Shown here: piece after piece, positions 34,515-42,987 of the stretch
How the letters are laid out: each line of letters starts with the position of its first letter
Numbering within the stretch: position 1 is the stretch's first letter
Source of the DNA: Saccharofermentans sp.
GTDB taxonomy: Bacteria; Bacillota; Clostridia; Saccharofermentanales; Saccharofermentanaceae
Length of the DNA stretch: 64,000 nucleotides
Reading direction: 5' to 3'
NCBI GenBank assembly: GCA_016292135.1
Contig: JAEFAZ010000006.1
Coordinates: 124,001-188,000 of the forward strand
The notes under the pieces: model-generated
What the model was told of the DNA's origin: nothing
Databases searched by the model: none
What the model saw: only the letters and a program-made list of their open reading frames with translations
Made by a program: the position numbers and the translations under genes

Positions 34515-35272
34515 ACTTTCCTTGCTGCGATCATGTATCTGTGGATGTGTCCTTCAACGACTCCGTCAGCTTCGATCTTCTCCTGTATCTTTAAAAGTTC
34601 ATTAAGACAGTTATCAACGGAAAAACCCGGGAACTCCCATTCGATTATGCGGGCAAACCATACGAATGCCCCGACATCGTAAAAGCATATCGGTCTGAAA
34701 CATTCATCTGCTGCCAGTATCTCAAAGCCTTCATCCTCGAACGCTTTCTTTTGGACCTTCAGATTCTGGTCCTTAAAAGGAACCTCTGCATCCGGCAGGA
34801 CCATCTCTACGAGTTCTCGGTCATTCCTGTCGCCGACCTGCTGGGTCACGAAAAATCCGCCGGGCTTAAGGAGCCTCTTAATCTCCTTTGGATCAAAGCT
34901 TCCGTGCCTGTTTATCACGATGTCAAACGTCGCGTCCTCGAAAGGTATATCCGACGGGTTACTGCACTCCTTAAGATCGATCCCCAGAGGGGTCAGGGTC
35001 TTCTTACAGTATTCAACGTTGGGAGGATATCCCTCGGTTGCTGCCGTCTTGTCGTAAGGGTGCCCGAGCGATAAGAGAAATTCCCCTCCGCCTGTATCAA
35101 AATCAAGAAGGAACATGTCATCTTTCAGATACCGGCGCACCATCTTTTCGTAGTCCCAGGGGAGATCTTCATCGGATCTCATCCTTCCTTCAAGATGAGA
35201 AAAATCCCAGCCTTTTATGTGGGCGATCTTCTCTTCTTCTTTCCAACTTTTTATCAATTCTTCCTGTGTCAT
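34511..35272 (-). CDS. Class I SAM-dependent methyltransferase
   Basis: The 253-residue enzyme has the SAM-binding loop as LLDFDTGGGEFLLSLG near residue 60, an acidic residue ending strand 2 (ATEGYPPNVEYCKKTL), and motif IV as FDIVINRHGSFD. The substrate is not recognisable; relatives include small-molecule and rRNA methyltransferases. The ATG at 35272, after AGAGG, lies two bases past the upstream GNAT stop codon; an in-frame start at 35311 would overlap that gene. It is the third gene of a four-gene unit with two acetyltransferases and a redox protein. Confidence 0.85.
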   Translation of the reverse strand: MTQEELIKSWKEEEKIAHIKGWDFSHLEGRMRSDEDLPWDYEKMVRRYLKDDMFLLDFDTGGGEFLLSLGHPYDKTAATEGYPPNVEYCKKTLTPLGIDLKECSNPSDIPFEDATFDIVINRHGSFDPKEIKRLLKPGGFFVTQQVGDRNDRELVEMVLPDAEVPFKDQNLKVQKKAFEDEGFEILAADECFRPICFYDVGAFVWFARIIEWEFPGFSVDNCLNELLKIQEKIEADGVVEGHIHRYMIAARKV

Positions 35273-35274
35273 AT

Positions 35275-35811
35275 TTATATCCTCTTTTGCATCCAGATGA
35301 GATCGTACCATCTGCCGAATTTTCTGCCGATGGACTTCATGTGCGCTACTTCCGAGTAACCCTGTTCCTGATGGAAGAGGTAACTGTCATGTGAAAGATA
35401 TTCATCCTCTTCGGAAATATATGCAACACCGGCCAGCAGATTTACGATTCCCATGTCCTTAAGCCTCTTTTCCAGTTCCTTATAGAGCATCGTTCCGATC
35501 CCCTGTCTCCTGTGATCCTTGTCGAGATAGACCGACAGTGTCGCTGTCCATGCATATGCCGCGCGGGAACTGTATTCGCCCGCATATGCATATCCGACCA
35601 CCTTATCCCCGATCCGGCATACAAGATAAGGATAGGACGAGATCGTTTTCTCTATCCTTTTTCTGAACTCATCGACTGACGGAACTTCATATTCGAAAGA
35701 TACTGCGGTATTAAGAACGTAATAGGAATATATCTCTCTAAGCCGTTCCGCGTCCTTAAGATCAACCTGTAATATTTTCACATCATCCATTATTTGCCTG
35801 TACATCATCAA
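35275..35811 (-). CDS. GNAT acetyltransferase, phosphinothricin-acetyltransferase-like
   Basis: The 178-residue protein is a GCN5-related N-acetyltransferase. The acetyl-CoA loop is RRQGIGTMLYKEL near residue 102, and VSFEYEVPSVDEF with GYAYAGEYSSRAAYAWT are typical of the Pat/Bar group that acetylates amino-acid analogues or methionine derivatives. The first Met overlaps the stop codon of the previous acetyltransferase by four bases; in-frame ATGs at 35808 and 35790 are alternatives. The natural substrate is unknown. Confidence 0.86.
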   Translation of the reverse strand: MMMYRQIMDDVKILQVDLKDAERLREIYSYYVLNTAVSFEYEVPSVDEFRKRIEKTISSYPYLVCRIGDKVVGYAYAGEYSSRAAYAWTATLSVYLDKDHRRQGIGTMLYKELEKRLKDMGIVNLLAGVAYISEEDEYLSHDSYLFHQEQGYSEVAHMKSIGRKFGRWYDLIWMQKRI

Positions 35812-36257
35812 AGATTATATTGCATGAAATTGCCGTTCTTTACGAATCCGAAATCACTGTAGAGCAATACGCCCATGTCGGATGCCGTGATCTGAACCGC
35901 TCCGCAGCCGTAGTTTCTCGCTTCCTCAACGACTCTTGAGAGCAATTCCTTTGCAATGCCCATGCGCCTGTATCCGGGGTCCGTAAACATGCTGGACAAA
36001 AGACCGATCCTGCCGCTCGGGCAGCTGAAGTAGGGCGGCTTTTCGACAAAGGACATTCCGCTCGTTCCAACGATCTTGTCTCCGTCCATGGCGAGCCAGG
36101 AGACAAAAGTGCCGTCAGCCATATGCCGCTTATAGTAATCCTTAAGAGCAGGCACAAGGTCTATATCTTCCGTGGCTCCTTCCTCTCGCAGCTGCGTGAT
36201 GCGCATTCTGATAAATGTATCGAGCCTTTCTTCCGTCAGCTTCTCAAAACTAAGCAT
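35808..36257 (-). CDS. GNAT-family N-acetyltransferase
   Basis: The 149-residue protein has the GNAT acetyl-CoA loop YRRMGIAKELLSRVVEEA near residue 95 and the core VGTSGMSFV ... GRIGLLSSMFTDPG, followed by DMGVLLYSDFGFVKNGNFM, a pattern found in small acetyltransferases of Clostridia. The acceptor is unknown. The ATG follows GGAGG and is the first of the operon; a promoter is expected in the 97-base gap before 36355 but none stands out. Confidence 0.85.
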   Translation of the reverse strand: MLSFEKLTEERLDTFIRMRITQLREEGATEDIDLVPALKDYYKRHMADGTFVSWLAMDGDKIVGTSGMSFVEKPPYFSCPSGRIGLLSSMFTDPGYRRMGIAKELLSRVVEEARNYGCGAVQITASDMGVLLYSDFGFVKNGNFMQYNL

Positions 36258-36354
36258 TTCTTATCCTCCGTATCATCCCGTGCTTATAGAAAGGATAATA
36301 CTCCTTAAGGATCAAACTGACCATATCGGGTTCGGCAGTTGACGGGATCAGATC

Positions 36355-36954
36355 TTATTTTTTGCCGATCTTGGCTATTGCGTCGGCGAAATCATCGGCC
36401 TCGCCGGATTCGAGCATCTTCTTGACCTTTTCCATAAAGATCTTCTGGCGCAGCTTTTCGGGAACAAGATCATCGTACTCCTTGATCTGATCCTTAAATT
36501 CAGCGATCCTTTTCTTTTTGGCTTCAAGGTCTTCTTCCAGCTTCTTTTCCCTGATCAGGTCTGTCGAATGGGATTCGACCGCTACCCTGTTCAAGCTGTT
36601 TCTCTTTCTTATCGCCAGGACCAAACCGATAATGATGATCGCTACAGGCGTGGCGAATTTAAAGAAAGAATATGCGGAATAAGCACTATTGGTATATGTG
36701 CCCGAGGACAGTATTATCCCTCCCAGGACAACAACCAAAATCTCAGCTACCACTGCTGCGATCAGGTAAGGCCAGAAATATTTGAATGCCGAGTATCTTG
36801 CGACCGGCTTTTCGGACTGCTTTTTTGCTCTTTCAAGTTCTTCCTTGACGTTATTGACCTCACCGGTCATCTGGCTGACCTGATAGTACTTCTTGGCAAG
36901 CGTCTCTGCCAATCCGATGCTTTCTTCCTTTGACATTACATTATTAAGTTCCAT
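36355..36954 (-). CDS. Coiled-coil membrane protein, paralogue 1
   Basis: The 199-residue protein has an N-terminal helical part with KEESIGLAETLAKKYYQVS, two hydrophobic helices at about 65-125, and a charged C-terminal coiled coil (EKKLEEDLEAKKKRIAEFKDQ). Its ends match the adjacent gene: EYDDLVPEKLRQKIFMEKVK and a GEADDFADAIAKI tail. I do not recognise the family. The ATG at 36954 follows GAGGAGGGG. It looks like a recent tandem duplication whose central membrane part has diverged. Confidence 0.72.
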   Translation of the reverse strand: MELNNVMSKEESIGLAETLAKKYYQVSQMTGEVNNVKEELERAKKQSEKPVARYSAFKYFWPYLIAAVVAEILVVVLGGIILSSGTYTNSAYSAYSFFKFATPVAIIIIGLVLAIRKRNSLNRVAVESHSTDLIREKKLEEDLEAKKKRIAEFKDQIKEYDDLVPEKLRQKIFMEKVKKMLESGEADDFADAIAKIGKK

Positions 36955-37036
36955 AAACACCCCTCCTCGAAAACTCATGTGCCCGACGGCACTGCCCTAA
37001 CAATATCATATAAATGTGTTTTTATCGATATATATC

Positions 37037-37612
37037 CTATCTGTTGCTGAGCTTGGCGATCGCATCAGTAAAATTTTCAGCCTCGCCGGACAGCAGCATC
37101 TTCTTAACTTTTTCCATATAGAACTTCTGGCGCATCTTTTCGGGGACAAGATCGTCGTACTCCTTGACAGACTCTTTAAATGAAGCAAGTTCTCTCTCCT
37201 TATCGGAAAAAGATTCCTTGCTCTTTCTCTCCCTGAATTCGTCTGTCATACGTGAAGAAAAGATCTCTTTGTTTTTTTCATCACTCCATTTTTTCGACGT
37301 ATACAATCCATAACCTGTCACCACGATAACAGAGATGACCATGAGTGCAATTATCCGCGGAGTGAAATATCCTTCAAAAATACAAGTGTAAACGACATAA
37401 ACTATTATCATCACCGCATCGAATAAATAAGGCCAGAAATACGCTAACGGAGAATATATCCTGTCCGGTTTGTTTGTCCTTTCCTGTGCTTTTTCATGCG
37501 TTTTAAAGGCTTTTTGGGCTTCGTTTTTCTTTACGCTTAACTGATGGTACTTCTCGGCAAGAAGTTCAGCCAATTCTATGCTTTCTTCCTTCGTCATTGT
37601 CCTGTTTTCCAT
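37037..37612 (-). CDS. Coiled-coil membrane protein, paralogue 2
   Basis: The 191-residue protein repeats the plan of the neighbour: KEESIELAELLAEKYHQLS at the N-terminus, two membrane helices near 62-110, and a C-terminal EYDDLVPEKMRQKFYMEKVK followed by SGEAENFTDAIAKL. The ATG at 37612 follows AGAGGGG. Order on the transcript is paralogue 2, then paralogue 1, 82 bases apart. Conserved ends with a diverged middle suggest that both ends contact a common partner. Function unknown. Confidence 0.7.
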   Translation of the reverse strand: MENRTMTKEESIELAELLAEKYHQLSVKKNEAQKAFKTHEKAQERTNKPDRIYSPLAYFWPYLFDAVMIIVYVVYTCIFEGYFTPRIIALMVISVIVVTGYGLYTSKKWSDEKNKEIFSSRMTDEFRERKSKESFSDKERELASFKESVKEYDDLVPEKMRQKFYMEKVKKMLLSGEAENFTDAIAKLSNR

Positions 37613-37656
37613 ATACCCCTCTGAAAACATAAAAATTTATTGAACACATCCGATTT

Positions 37657-38118
37657 TTAATCGATAAACAGTCTCTCCATCGACTTGGTCTTGGTTACCT
37701 TCTCCCCCAGATAGTTCGCCCATCTCTCGGTAAAGAACCAGAAATAGGACATGTGTCTTCTTCTCCTCATCTTATAACAGGGCGGCAGGGCACCCCAGAG
37801 AGCGGAAGGAACACCCATTACAAAAAGATACAAAGGGCCCAGGATAAGCGACTGGATCGTGTGTCCGTATTCATGCACAAGGAGCCTTTCCTTCATCTCT
37901 TCCCTTGTGAACCTGTCCTTGAACCTTCCTATGAAATTCGGGTCTTCCGCAAAAAAGACGAACAGGCCGAGAGACACGCTCGACTTGAGCTTCCATTCTG
38001 TTACCACCGCTCCGTGGTAGAGAAAATGCCTGCGGCGGATATTGAGCAGGAAGGTAACGAAGCCTGCCAGGGTCTGGAGTATTCCCCATGTGCATTGCAC
38101 CAACATGTATAAGATCAT
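37657..38118 (-). CDS. Membrane protein with HExxH motif beside luxCE
   Basis: The 153-residue protein has two hydrophobic stretches (residues 1-28 and about 88-112) and a VHEYGHTIQS segment with a candidate zinc site at His82, Glu83 and His86. A third ligand could be an acidic residue in FTERWANYLGEK near the C-terminus. It may be a small membrane metalloprotease, but no family is recognised. It begins six bases after the luxC-like stop, so it is part of the luxE-luxC operon. The motif is real; activity is inference. Confidence 0.7.
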   Translation of the reverse strand: MILYMLVQCTWGILQTLAGFVTFLLNIRRRHFLYHGAVVTEWKLKSSVSLGLFVFFAEDPNFIGRFKDRFTREEMKERLLVHEYGHTIQSLILGPLYLFVMGVPSALWGALPPCYKMRRRRHMSYFWFFTERWANYLGEKVTKTKSMERLFID

Positions 38119-38124
38119 GTATCC

Positions 38125-39426
38125 TTATCCCTCTTGTTCTATGTTTACTATCCTTGTATATCTGTCCAGAGCGTATTCGCCGTCGTGAGACTCCCCGGGG
38201 AAATATGCGCTCATGTCCGCAACTTCCGTCACGCGGATAAGTCCTGCACGGATGAGAAGTTCCGTTATCTTTTCGCGTTCGGAAGAAGGGCATATCAGGC
38301 CTGCGGTCTGAAGATAACATCTTCCTTCGTAAAGAACTTTGGTGATGTCACCGCGCGGGAGCGGTTTGATGAGGACATTGCACATCATGGGAGACAGTTC
38401 GAGCTTGCTGTCCTCCCTGATCAGGAGGCTCATGCCCTTGCCGCGGAGAACATCTTCATTTCTCTCCTCTTTGCCAAGATATCCCTTGAGCCGTCCGGTA
38501 TAGGCCGTGAGCGTATCCCTCGCCCTGATACCTATCTCCTGTGTCGCATTGGCATCGACAGCCTTCTGCAGATAAGGCATGAAGCACTCTGCAAAGCTCC
38601 TTAAGGCAGCCTTGTCATCCGTATCAAGATATATGACCTGGCAGCTGCTGCAGAGGAGCTGCTTGGTAGTTGCTATGTGTTCTGCAAGACCTTCGAGTTT
38701 CTTATCTAGATCCTCTGTTTTTTCCGGATCGGAAACATAACAGAAGCCGAGTTTCTGGCCCCACTCGATCAGCTTGACTCCGGTGGGTGCAAGACCTCGT
38801 ACGGCTTCGATCGCCATATCAGATCCCCAGACACTTACCGCGTTTGCAAGATCCGCCATCTTCCGCATGCCCTGAATGTCAGTCGAAGATGTGTCAAAAA
38901 CGTAGATATAGTCCTTAAGTTCCGGACTGTATTCTATAAACTTCATTATGAGCTGCAAAGACAAGCCGTTATCGGCAGAGGGGAGCTTTAATATGTTTAT
39001 GTTTCCCGTAAGAAGTCCTTCGGCAAGCGAATAGGCAGGCAGAAAATCCATGTTGCCCGCAGCGATATGAAAGATGACTCCCAAAGGGACTTTCTTAACT
39101 CTTATCCTCGAAAAGCCTTCGATCTTATCAGTAACATATTCTCCGGTATCGCCGAGCTCCGTCCTGACCTTCATCCAAAGATGTTCCCTGGAAAGAAGAG
39201 TTACAGCCTGCTTCTTGTATGTCGCGACGATATCCTCAGGGAGATCCTCCAGGAGATGATCGAACTTTCCTGCCAGAAGATCGGTACGGAGACTGTCGAC
39301 CGCATCGATGATCAAACCGGGCTGCAGGGGTTCCCTCTGAAGGATCGAAGGTATCTTCTCCTTAAGTTCTTCCAGGAGCCTGTTCTGCTCGGAGCTCTCA
39401 TATGTCTTTCCTGCGAAAAGTATCAT
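38125..39426 (-). CDS. luxC: LuxC-like acyl-CoA/acyl-protein reductase
   Basis: The 433-residue enzyme resembles LuxC, which reduces an acyl thioester to a fatty aldehyde using NADPH. Visible blocks are VPLGVIFHIAAGNMDFLPAYSLAEGL near residue 115, TGNINILKLPSADNGLSLQ, and TTKQLLCSSCQVIYLD near 258 with the candidate nucleophile Cys. It overlaps luxE by four bases. No luciferase (luxAB) or luxD gene is present, so light production is not implied; the aldehyde or alcohol may enter lipids or natural products. Confidence 0.87.
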   Translation of the reverse strand: MILFAGKTYESSEQNRLLEELKEKIPSILQREPLQPGLIIDAVDSLRTDLLAGKFDHLLEDLPEDIVATYKKQAVTLLSREHLWMKVRTELGDTGEYVTDKIEGFSRIRVKKVPLGVIFHIAAGNMDFLPAYSLAEGLLTGNINILKLPSADNGLSLQLIMKFIEYSPELKDYIYVFDTSSTDIQGMRKMADLANAVSVWGSDMAIEAVRGLAPTGVKLIEWGQKLGFCYVSDPEKTEDLDKKLEGLAEHIATTKQLLCSSCQVIYLDTDDKAALRSFAECFMPYLQKAVDANATQEIGIRARDTLTAYTGRLKGYLGKEERNEDVLRGKGMSLLIREDSKLELSPMMCNVLIKPLPRGDITKVLYEGRCYLQTAGLICPSSEREKITELLIRAGLIRVTEVADMSAYFPGESHDGEYALDRYTRIVNIEQEG

Positions 39427-40529
39427 ACGTTCACTCCTTTCAGTATATCCGCAGCACCGGCCGCACAGGTCTTGATGTCTTCAGGCGCCACGCGTCCTAT
39501 GATCTCAAGATAGGGGGTCTTAACCCCGCAGGAGCACTCTTCACCGTTATGAAGAATGCCCAGATCGTCCGTCATTATGGAGAGGATCGGAGTTGCCTTG
39601 GTAAGAGGGGATATGAGATTAACCAGTCCCACCCTACCGTTTTCAACAGGTTCCAGACTGTCCGGATCCCTTATGACGATGTTGCTGTATATGGGAACAT
39701 GGAAGTGGTGATCCTTGCAGTCACAATAAAGGATCGGATGCTCGACCGCACCGAAGAATTCCACTATGTTCTCTTCTTCTATTCCAAGAGTTTTCTTCGC
39801 GAGCTTATAGAATGTCTCCTTGTCCGCAGCCTCCTGATAGAACTGCTTCCAACCACCTCCCAGTAATATCTTCGAGCCCTTGGGGAGTTTGAAAAGAAGG
39901 TTCTTCTCTTCCAGGATCCGGAAAAGGAAGAAAGTATAAGACGGGAAACCCATGAACCTCACGGGGGTCTTGCCCTTCTCATATTTCCTTAGAGCATCGA
40001 TGATGCTTTCAAAATCAGGCTTAAGACCTTCCGGCGTCTGCTTCAAGATGAATTTCCTGCTTACGGCAGGAGCCAGGAAAGTCGTAAGATAAGCCGTTCT
40101 CGCGGCAGCAACCTTGACAGTCCTGGTAGGCTTAAATCCCATGATTATATATCTGCAGGGTCTGAGCGAAATAACCCCGTGATACTTGGTTACTTTAAGG
40201 GACATCCTGAGTGCGGCAAGAGCAGCAGAAAGTTCAAATCTGATCACGCTCTTGCGTCCGCTGCTCGTGCCGGAAGAAGTCATCGTAAAAAGGTACCTTC
40301 CCGATCTGAAATCGTGCTGCTTGAAGAGCATGGTCGGTATAACGGGGAGGTCTGCAACTGACTTGATGTCATCGGCCGAATCGATGTCCAGTCCTTTGCA
40401 GATCTTTTTATAGTCTTCACAGTGGGTCAGAAGGTAACTGAAGTTCTCTTTGCAGGCGCTCAAAAAGAGATCAGCAGTATTGCTGTCATAAGGATCTTTG
40501 GTAGCAAACAGTCTTCTCCTTAACTTCAT
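39423..40529 (-). CDS. luxE: LuxE-like acyl-protein synthetase
   Basis: The 368-residue protein resembles LuxE, an ATP-dependent acyl ligase of the AMP-forming superfamily that loads a fatty acid onto itself and passes it to LuxC. The nucleotide loop is MTSSGTSSGRKSVIRFE near residue 85; RFMGFPSYTFFLF, LGGGWKQFY and EFFGAVEHPILYCDCK are further landmarks, the last with a Cys pair in place of the usual end. The operon order luxE, luxC, HExxH gene suggests one pathway for acid-to-aldehyde conversion. A promoter is not obvious; the HAD gene lies 55 bases upstream. Confidence 0.86.
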   Translation of the reverse strand: MKLRRRLFATKDPYDSNTADLFLSACKENFSYLLTHCEDYKKICKGLDIDSADDIKSVADLPVIPTMLFKQHDFRSGRYLFTMTSSGTSSGRKSVIRFELSAALAALRMSLKVTKYHGVISLRPCRYIIMGFKPTRTVKVAAARTAYLTTFLAPAVSRKFILKQTPEGLKPDFESIIDALRKYEKGKTPVRFMGFPSYTFFLFRILEEKNLLFKLPKGSKILLGGGWKQFYQEAADKETFYKLAKKTLGIEEENIVEFFGAVEHPILYCDCKDHHFHVPIYSNIVIRDPDSLEPVENGRVGLVNLISPLTKATPILSIMTDDLGILHNGEECSCGVKTPYLEIIGRVAPEDIKTCAAGAADILKGVNV

Positions 40530-40584
40530 GTTCCGCCCCCTGAAACTTCCGGGAATCTTTTATGCGCCCATCCAGTTGATTATC

Positions 40585-41415
40585 TCATATTTCCGCAGCT
40601 CTTTCCTCAAGGAATCTTGCAACCGCGTCTTCCTCGTTGCTGCCTATGACGCCCGCTGCGGCATTCTTGAGATCATCGATCGCGTTGGCGACTGCATAGC
40701 ATTCATCCGCGATCTTGAACATCGACATGTCGTTCAGCGAGTCTCCGAAGATCACGAGCTTATCAAAGCCCAGCTCCTCCTTAAGCCTCAGAAGAGTCTT
40801 TGCTTTTGTACAGTCCTTGGGCGTGATGTCAAGCCAGTACTCGTCCCTGTAGATATCCTTCTGGAAGATATACTCCAGTTCATATGCATCCTTAAGCCTG
40901 TTATAGATAGGCTCTATGTCTTCCCTGTCACCGATGAGGGTCACATAACAGGGGTTCCCGCCGAACATGCTGTCGATATCGTCAACCGCATACATGCTGT
41001 TGTCGTCTCTATAGTAATCGATATAGCCCGCAAGACCCTCCGAATGTTCTGCATCAAGGTAGAGCCTGTCCATCTTTTCGCCGAAGAAAGAGGATACGAA
41101 TCCGTATGGCGCGATATCGCTCAAAGCACTCTTAAGAAAACTTATGTCCTTTTGGCTGAAGAGATTCTTCCTTATAGCCCTTCCGTCTGTATTATCTGCA
41201 AGGACCGCGCCGTTCCTGGTAATTACAGGGAGCTTTAACCTGAGATCGGATGTGACCGTCCTTGCGATCTCGATCGACCTGGCTGTCGCATAGGTAAAGC
41301 CGAGTCCTTTTTCCACCAGACGGTTTATTGTCTCAACAGAATATGGCGAGACCGTCATGTCGTTACGAAGGAGGGTCCCGTCAAGATCGGATACATATAA
41401 GATCCTGTCAGTCAT
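40585..41415 (-). CDS. Cof-type HAD-IIB phosphatase
   Basis: The 276-residue enzyme has HAD motif I as VSDLDGTLLRND near residue 8, motif II in TYATARS, the Lys of motif III, and motif IV as VIFGDSLNDMSMF near 212, with a large C2B cap between. Cof-type members remove phosphate from sugar phosphates, nucleotides or cofactors. The gene overlaps the S66 peptidase gene by 8 bases, with GGAGG inside that gene as ribosome binding site. Confidence 0.9.
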   Translation of the reverse strand: MTDRILYVSDLDGTLLRNDMTVSPYSVETINRLVEKGLGFTYATARSIEIARTVTSDLRLKLPVITRNGAVLADNTDGRAIRKNLFSQKDISFLKSALSDIAPYGFVSSFFGEKMDRLYLDAEHSEGLAGYIDYYRDDNSMYAVDDIDSMFGGNPCYVTLIGDREDIEPIYNRLKDAYELEYIFQKDIYRDEYWLDITPKDCTKAKTLLRLKEELGFDKLVIFGDSLNDMSMFKIADECYAVANAIDDLKNAAAGVIGSNEEDAVARFLEERAAEI

Positions 41416-42448
41416 CAGTCACGCCTCCTTCAAGGATAGTGAAAGTCTTGTTATCCTGATCAAGTCTTGCTTCAGCTCCGTAGGGGATCACAAAGACCGG
41501 AGACGTGTGTCCGAAGTTCATGTCTGCCATGACGGGCAGATCTGAAAGACCGTACCTGCCTGTTATCACTTCCCTTATCTTCTCCGCATAAATATCGAAA
41601 GGATCAGATGTCCTCATCTTGCCTATGATGATGCCCCTGATAAGCTTAAGGAAACCTTCCCGGCCGAGCCGGTCGAAAAAGGATGCCATGCCGCATGGAT
41701 CACAGCACTCAGGAATATCTTCGAAGAAGAGGATGCTTCCTTCAAAGTCTTCGGATGTCACATATGGTCTTCCCGATTTATCTTTAAGATCAAGAAGATC
41801 CGAATGTCCTCCGAAGAGCCTTCCGGTCACTATTCCCTTGCCCTGAACGGGATAGTAACCCCTGTTGGGAATATAGGTCTTCTTATAGGTCTTATCAGTA
41901 TGCTTGCTCCGGTCGTAAGACCAGTCTTCTGAAGGGTCTATCTTTCCTGTCTCTGACGGATCGAAAAAGACCTTCTCAAACCAGTATCTGCTGTAGGGGT
42001 GCCATTGGGGATTCTCAGCTATGTTCGTAAGAAGGTTGTCCCCGTAGAAGGTCATAAGGCCCTGCCTGTAACAGAAGATATGCAATGCCATGACATCTGA
42101 ATAACCGCATAAGATCTTGGGATTCTTCTTAACGCTGTCCGCCGAAATAAAGGGAAGTATTTTTGCCGTATCGTTTCCTCCGATGTTGGCGATCACGGCC
42201 TTGACTTCCTTGTTTTCGAAAGCCCAGTTTATGTCATCGGCCCTCGCCTCCGGATCGTCCTTAAGACTGCCCGTTCCCTTAAGGGAATTCGGTGCAGCCA
42301 CAACATTCAATCCCAGCTCTCTTAAGCGGGAGCAGCCGAGATCATACTCCCATCTGACGCGGGAGGATCCCGCACATCCCCAGGAAGGGCTTATGGTGGC
42401 TATGGTATCGCCTTTTCTTAAAGCCTTGGGTCTTATCAGGGTCTTCAT
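41408..42448 (-). CDS. S66-family LD-carboxypeptidase/MccF-like peptidase
   Basis: The 346-residue protein belongs to serine peptidase family S66. The nucleophile elbow is CGYSDVMALH near residue 112, a candidate Glu lies in LFFEDIPECCDP near 235, and the His in MNFGHTSPV near 310. Members trim muropeptides between L- and D-amino acids or inactivate microcin C-like compounds. The first branch is longer and the MccF-like type is favoured by the overall length. The gene overlaps the P-loop kinase gene by four bases. Confidence 0.88.
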   Translation of the reverse strand: MKTLIRPKALRKGDTIATISPSWGCAGSSRVRWEYDLGCSRLRELGLNVVAAPNSLKGTGSLKDDPEARADDINWAFENKEVKAVIANIGGNDTAKILPFISADSVKKNPKILCGYSDVMALHIFCYRQGLMTFYGDNLLTNIAENPQWHPYSRYWFEKVFFDPSETGKIDPSEDWSYDRSKHTDKTYKKTYIPNRGYYPVQGKGIVTGRLFGGHSDLLDLKDKSGRPYVTSEDFEGSILFFEDIPECCDPCGMASFFDRLGREGFLKLIRGIIIGKMRTSDPFDIYAEKIREVITGRYGLSDLPVMADMNFGHTSPVFVIPYGAEARLDQDNKTFTILEGGVTDD

Positions 42449-42963
42449 AAAAGTTCTCTGATCCTTTTATCGTAATCAGAATCTATCAGGACTATCTCTT
42501 CCCCTTTATCCCGAAAACCTTTTATGAACTTCCGGTTCTCATCCTTCAGCCAGTCAGCCGTAAAGTCCTGCTCATAGATCCTCCTCTCCACGTCGGACCC
42601 ATGGGCTTTTATGTCTTCAAAGTGAGAGCCGATATATTCATCTGTCAAGGCAAGACAGATGAACCTTATATTCGAAAGATACTCTTCATCGAAGTCATCT
42701 CTCCAGTCAAAAGGAATATAGCAGCCTTCGATGATCACGTTCTGGCAGTTCTCGACAGCGGTCTTTATCATCTCCCTTACGACCGGCCAAAGATAAGACG
42801 TAAGCTCGTCATCGTCGTCGGGAGTAAGATCCGTATAGCCGCTCCTTATTAGACCCATCTTGAGATGGTCGACCGAAAGATACGGATATTTATACTTTTC
42901 GAGCATCCTCTGCGCGAGGACCGTCTTGCCTGTATGGGATGCACCCGTGATCAGGATAACCAT
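42445..42963 (-). CDS. P-loop nucleotide kinase-like protein
   Basis: The 172-residue protein starts with a Walker A loop (ITGASHTGKTVLAQRML, residues 5-21), has DHLKMGLIRSGYTDLTPDD and an Asp-containing Walker B-like IIEGCYIPFDW, and resembles adenylate-kinase/shikimate-kinase-like small kinases. The substrate is unknown; similar genes are annotated as AAA or zeta-toxin-like. It is the first gene of a unit continuing with the S66 peptidase and HAD phosphatase. Confidence 0.8.
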   Translation of the reverse strand: MVILITGASHTGKTVLAQRMLEKYKYPYLSVDHLKMGLIRSGYTDLTPDDDDELTSYLWPVVREMIKTAVENCQNVIIEGCYIPFDWRDDFDEEYLSNIRFICLALTDEYIGSHFEDIKAHGSDVERRIYEQDFTADWLKDENRKFIKGFRDKGEEIVLIDSDYDKRIRELL

Positions 42964-42987
42964 CTTATCTGTCCCTTTCCGTAAGGA

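Noticed and set aside
38125..40529. A bioluminescence operon
   Set aside because: Only luxC- and luxE-like genes are present; luxA, luxB and luxD are absent.
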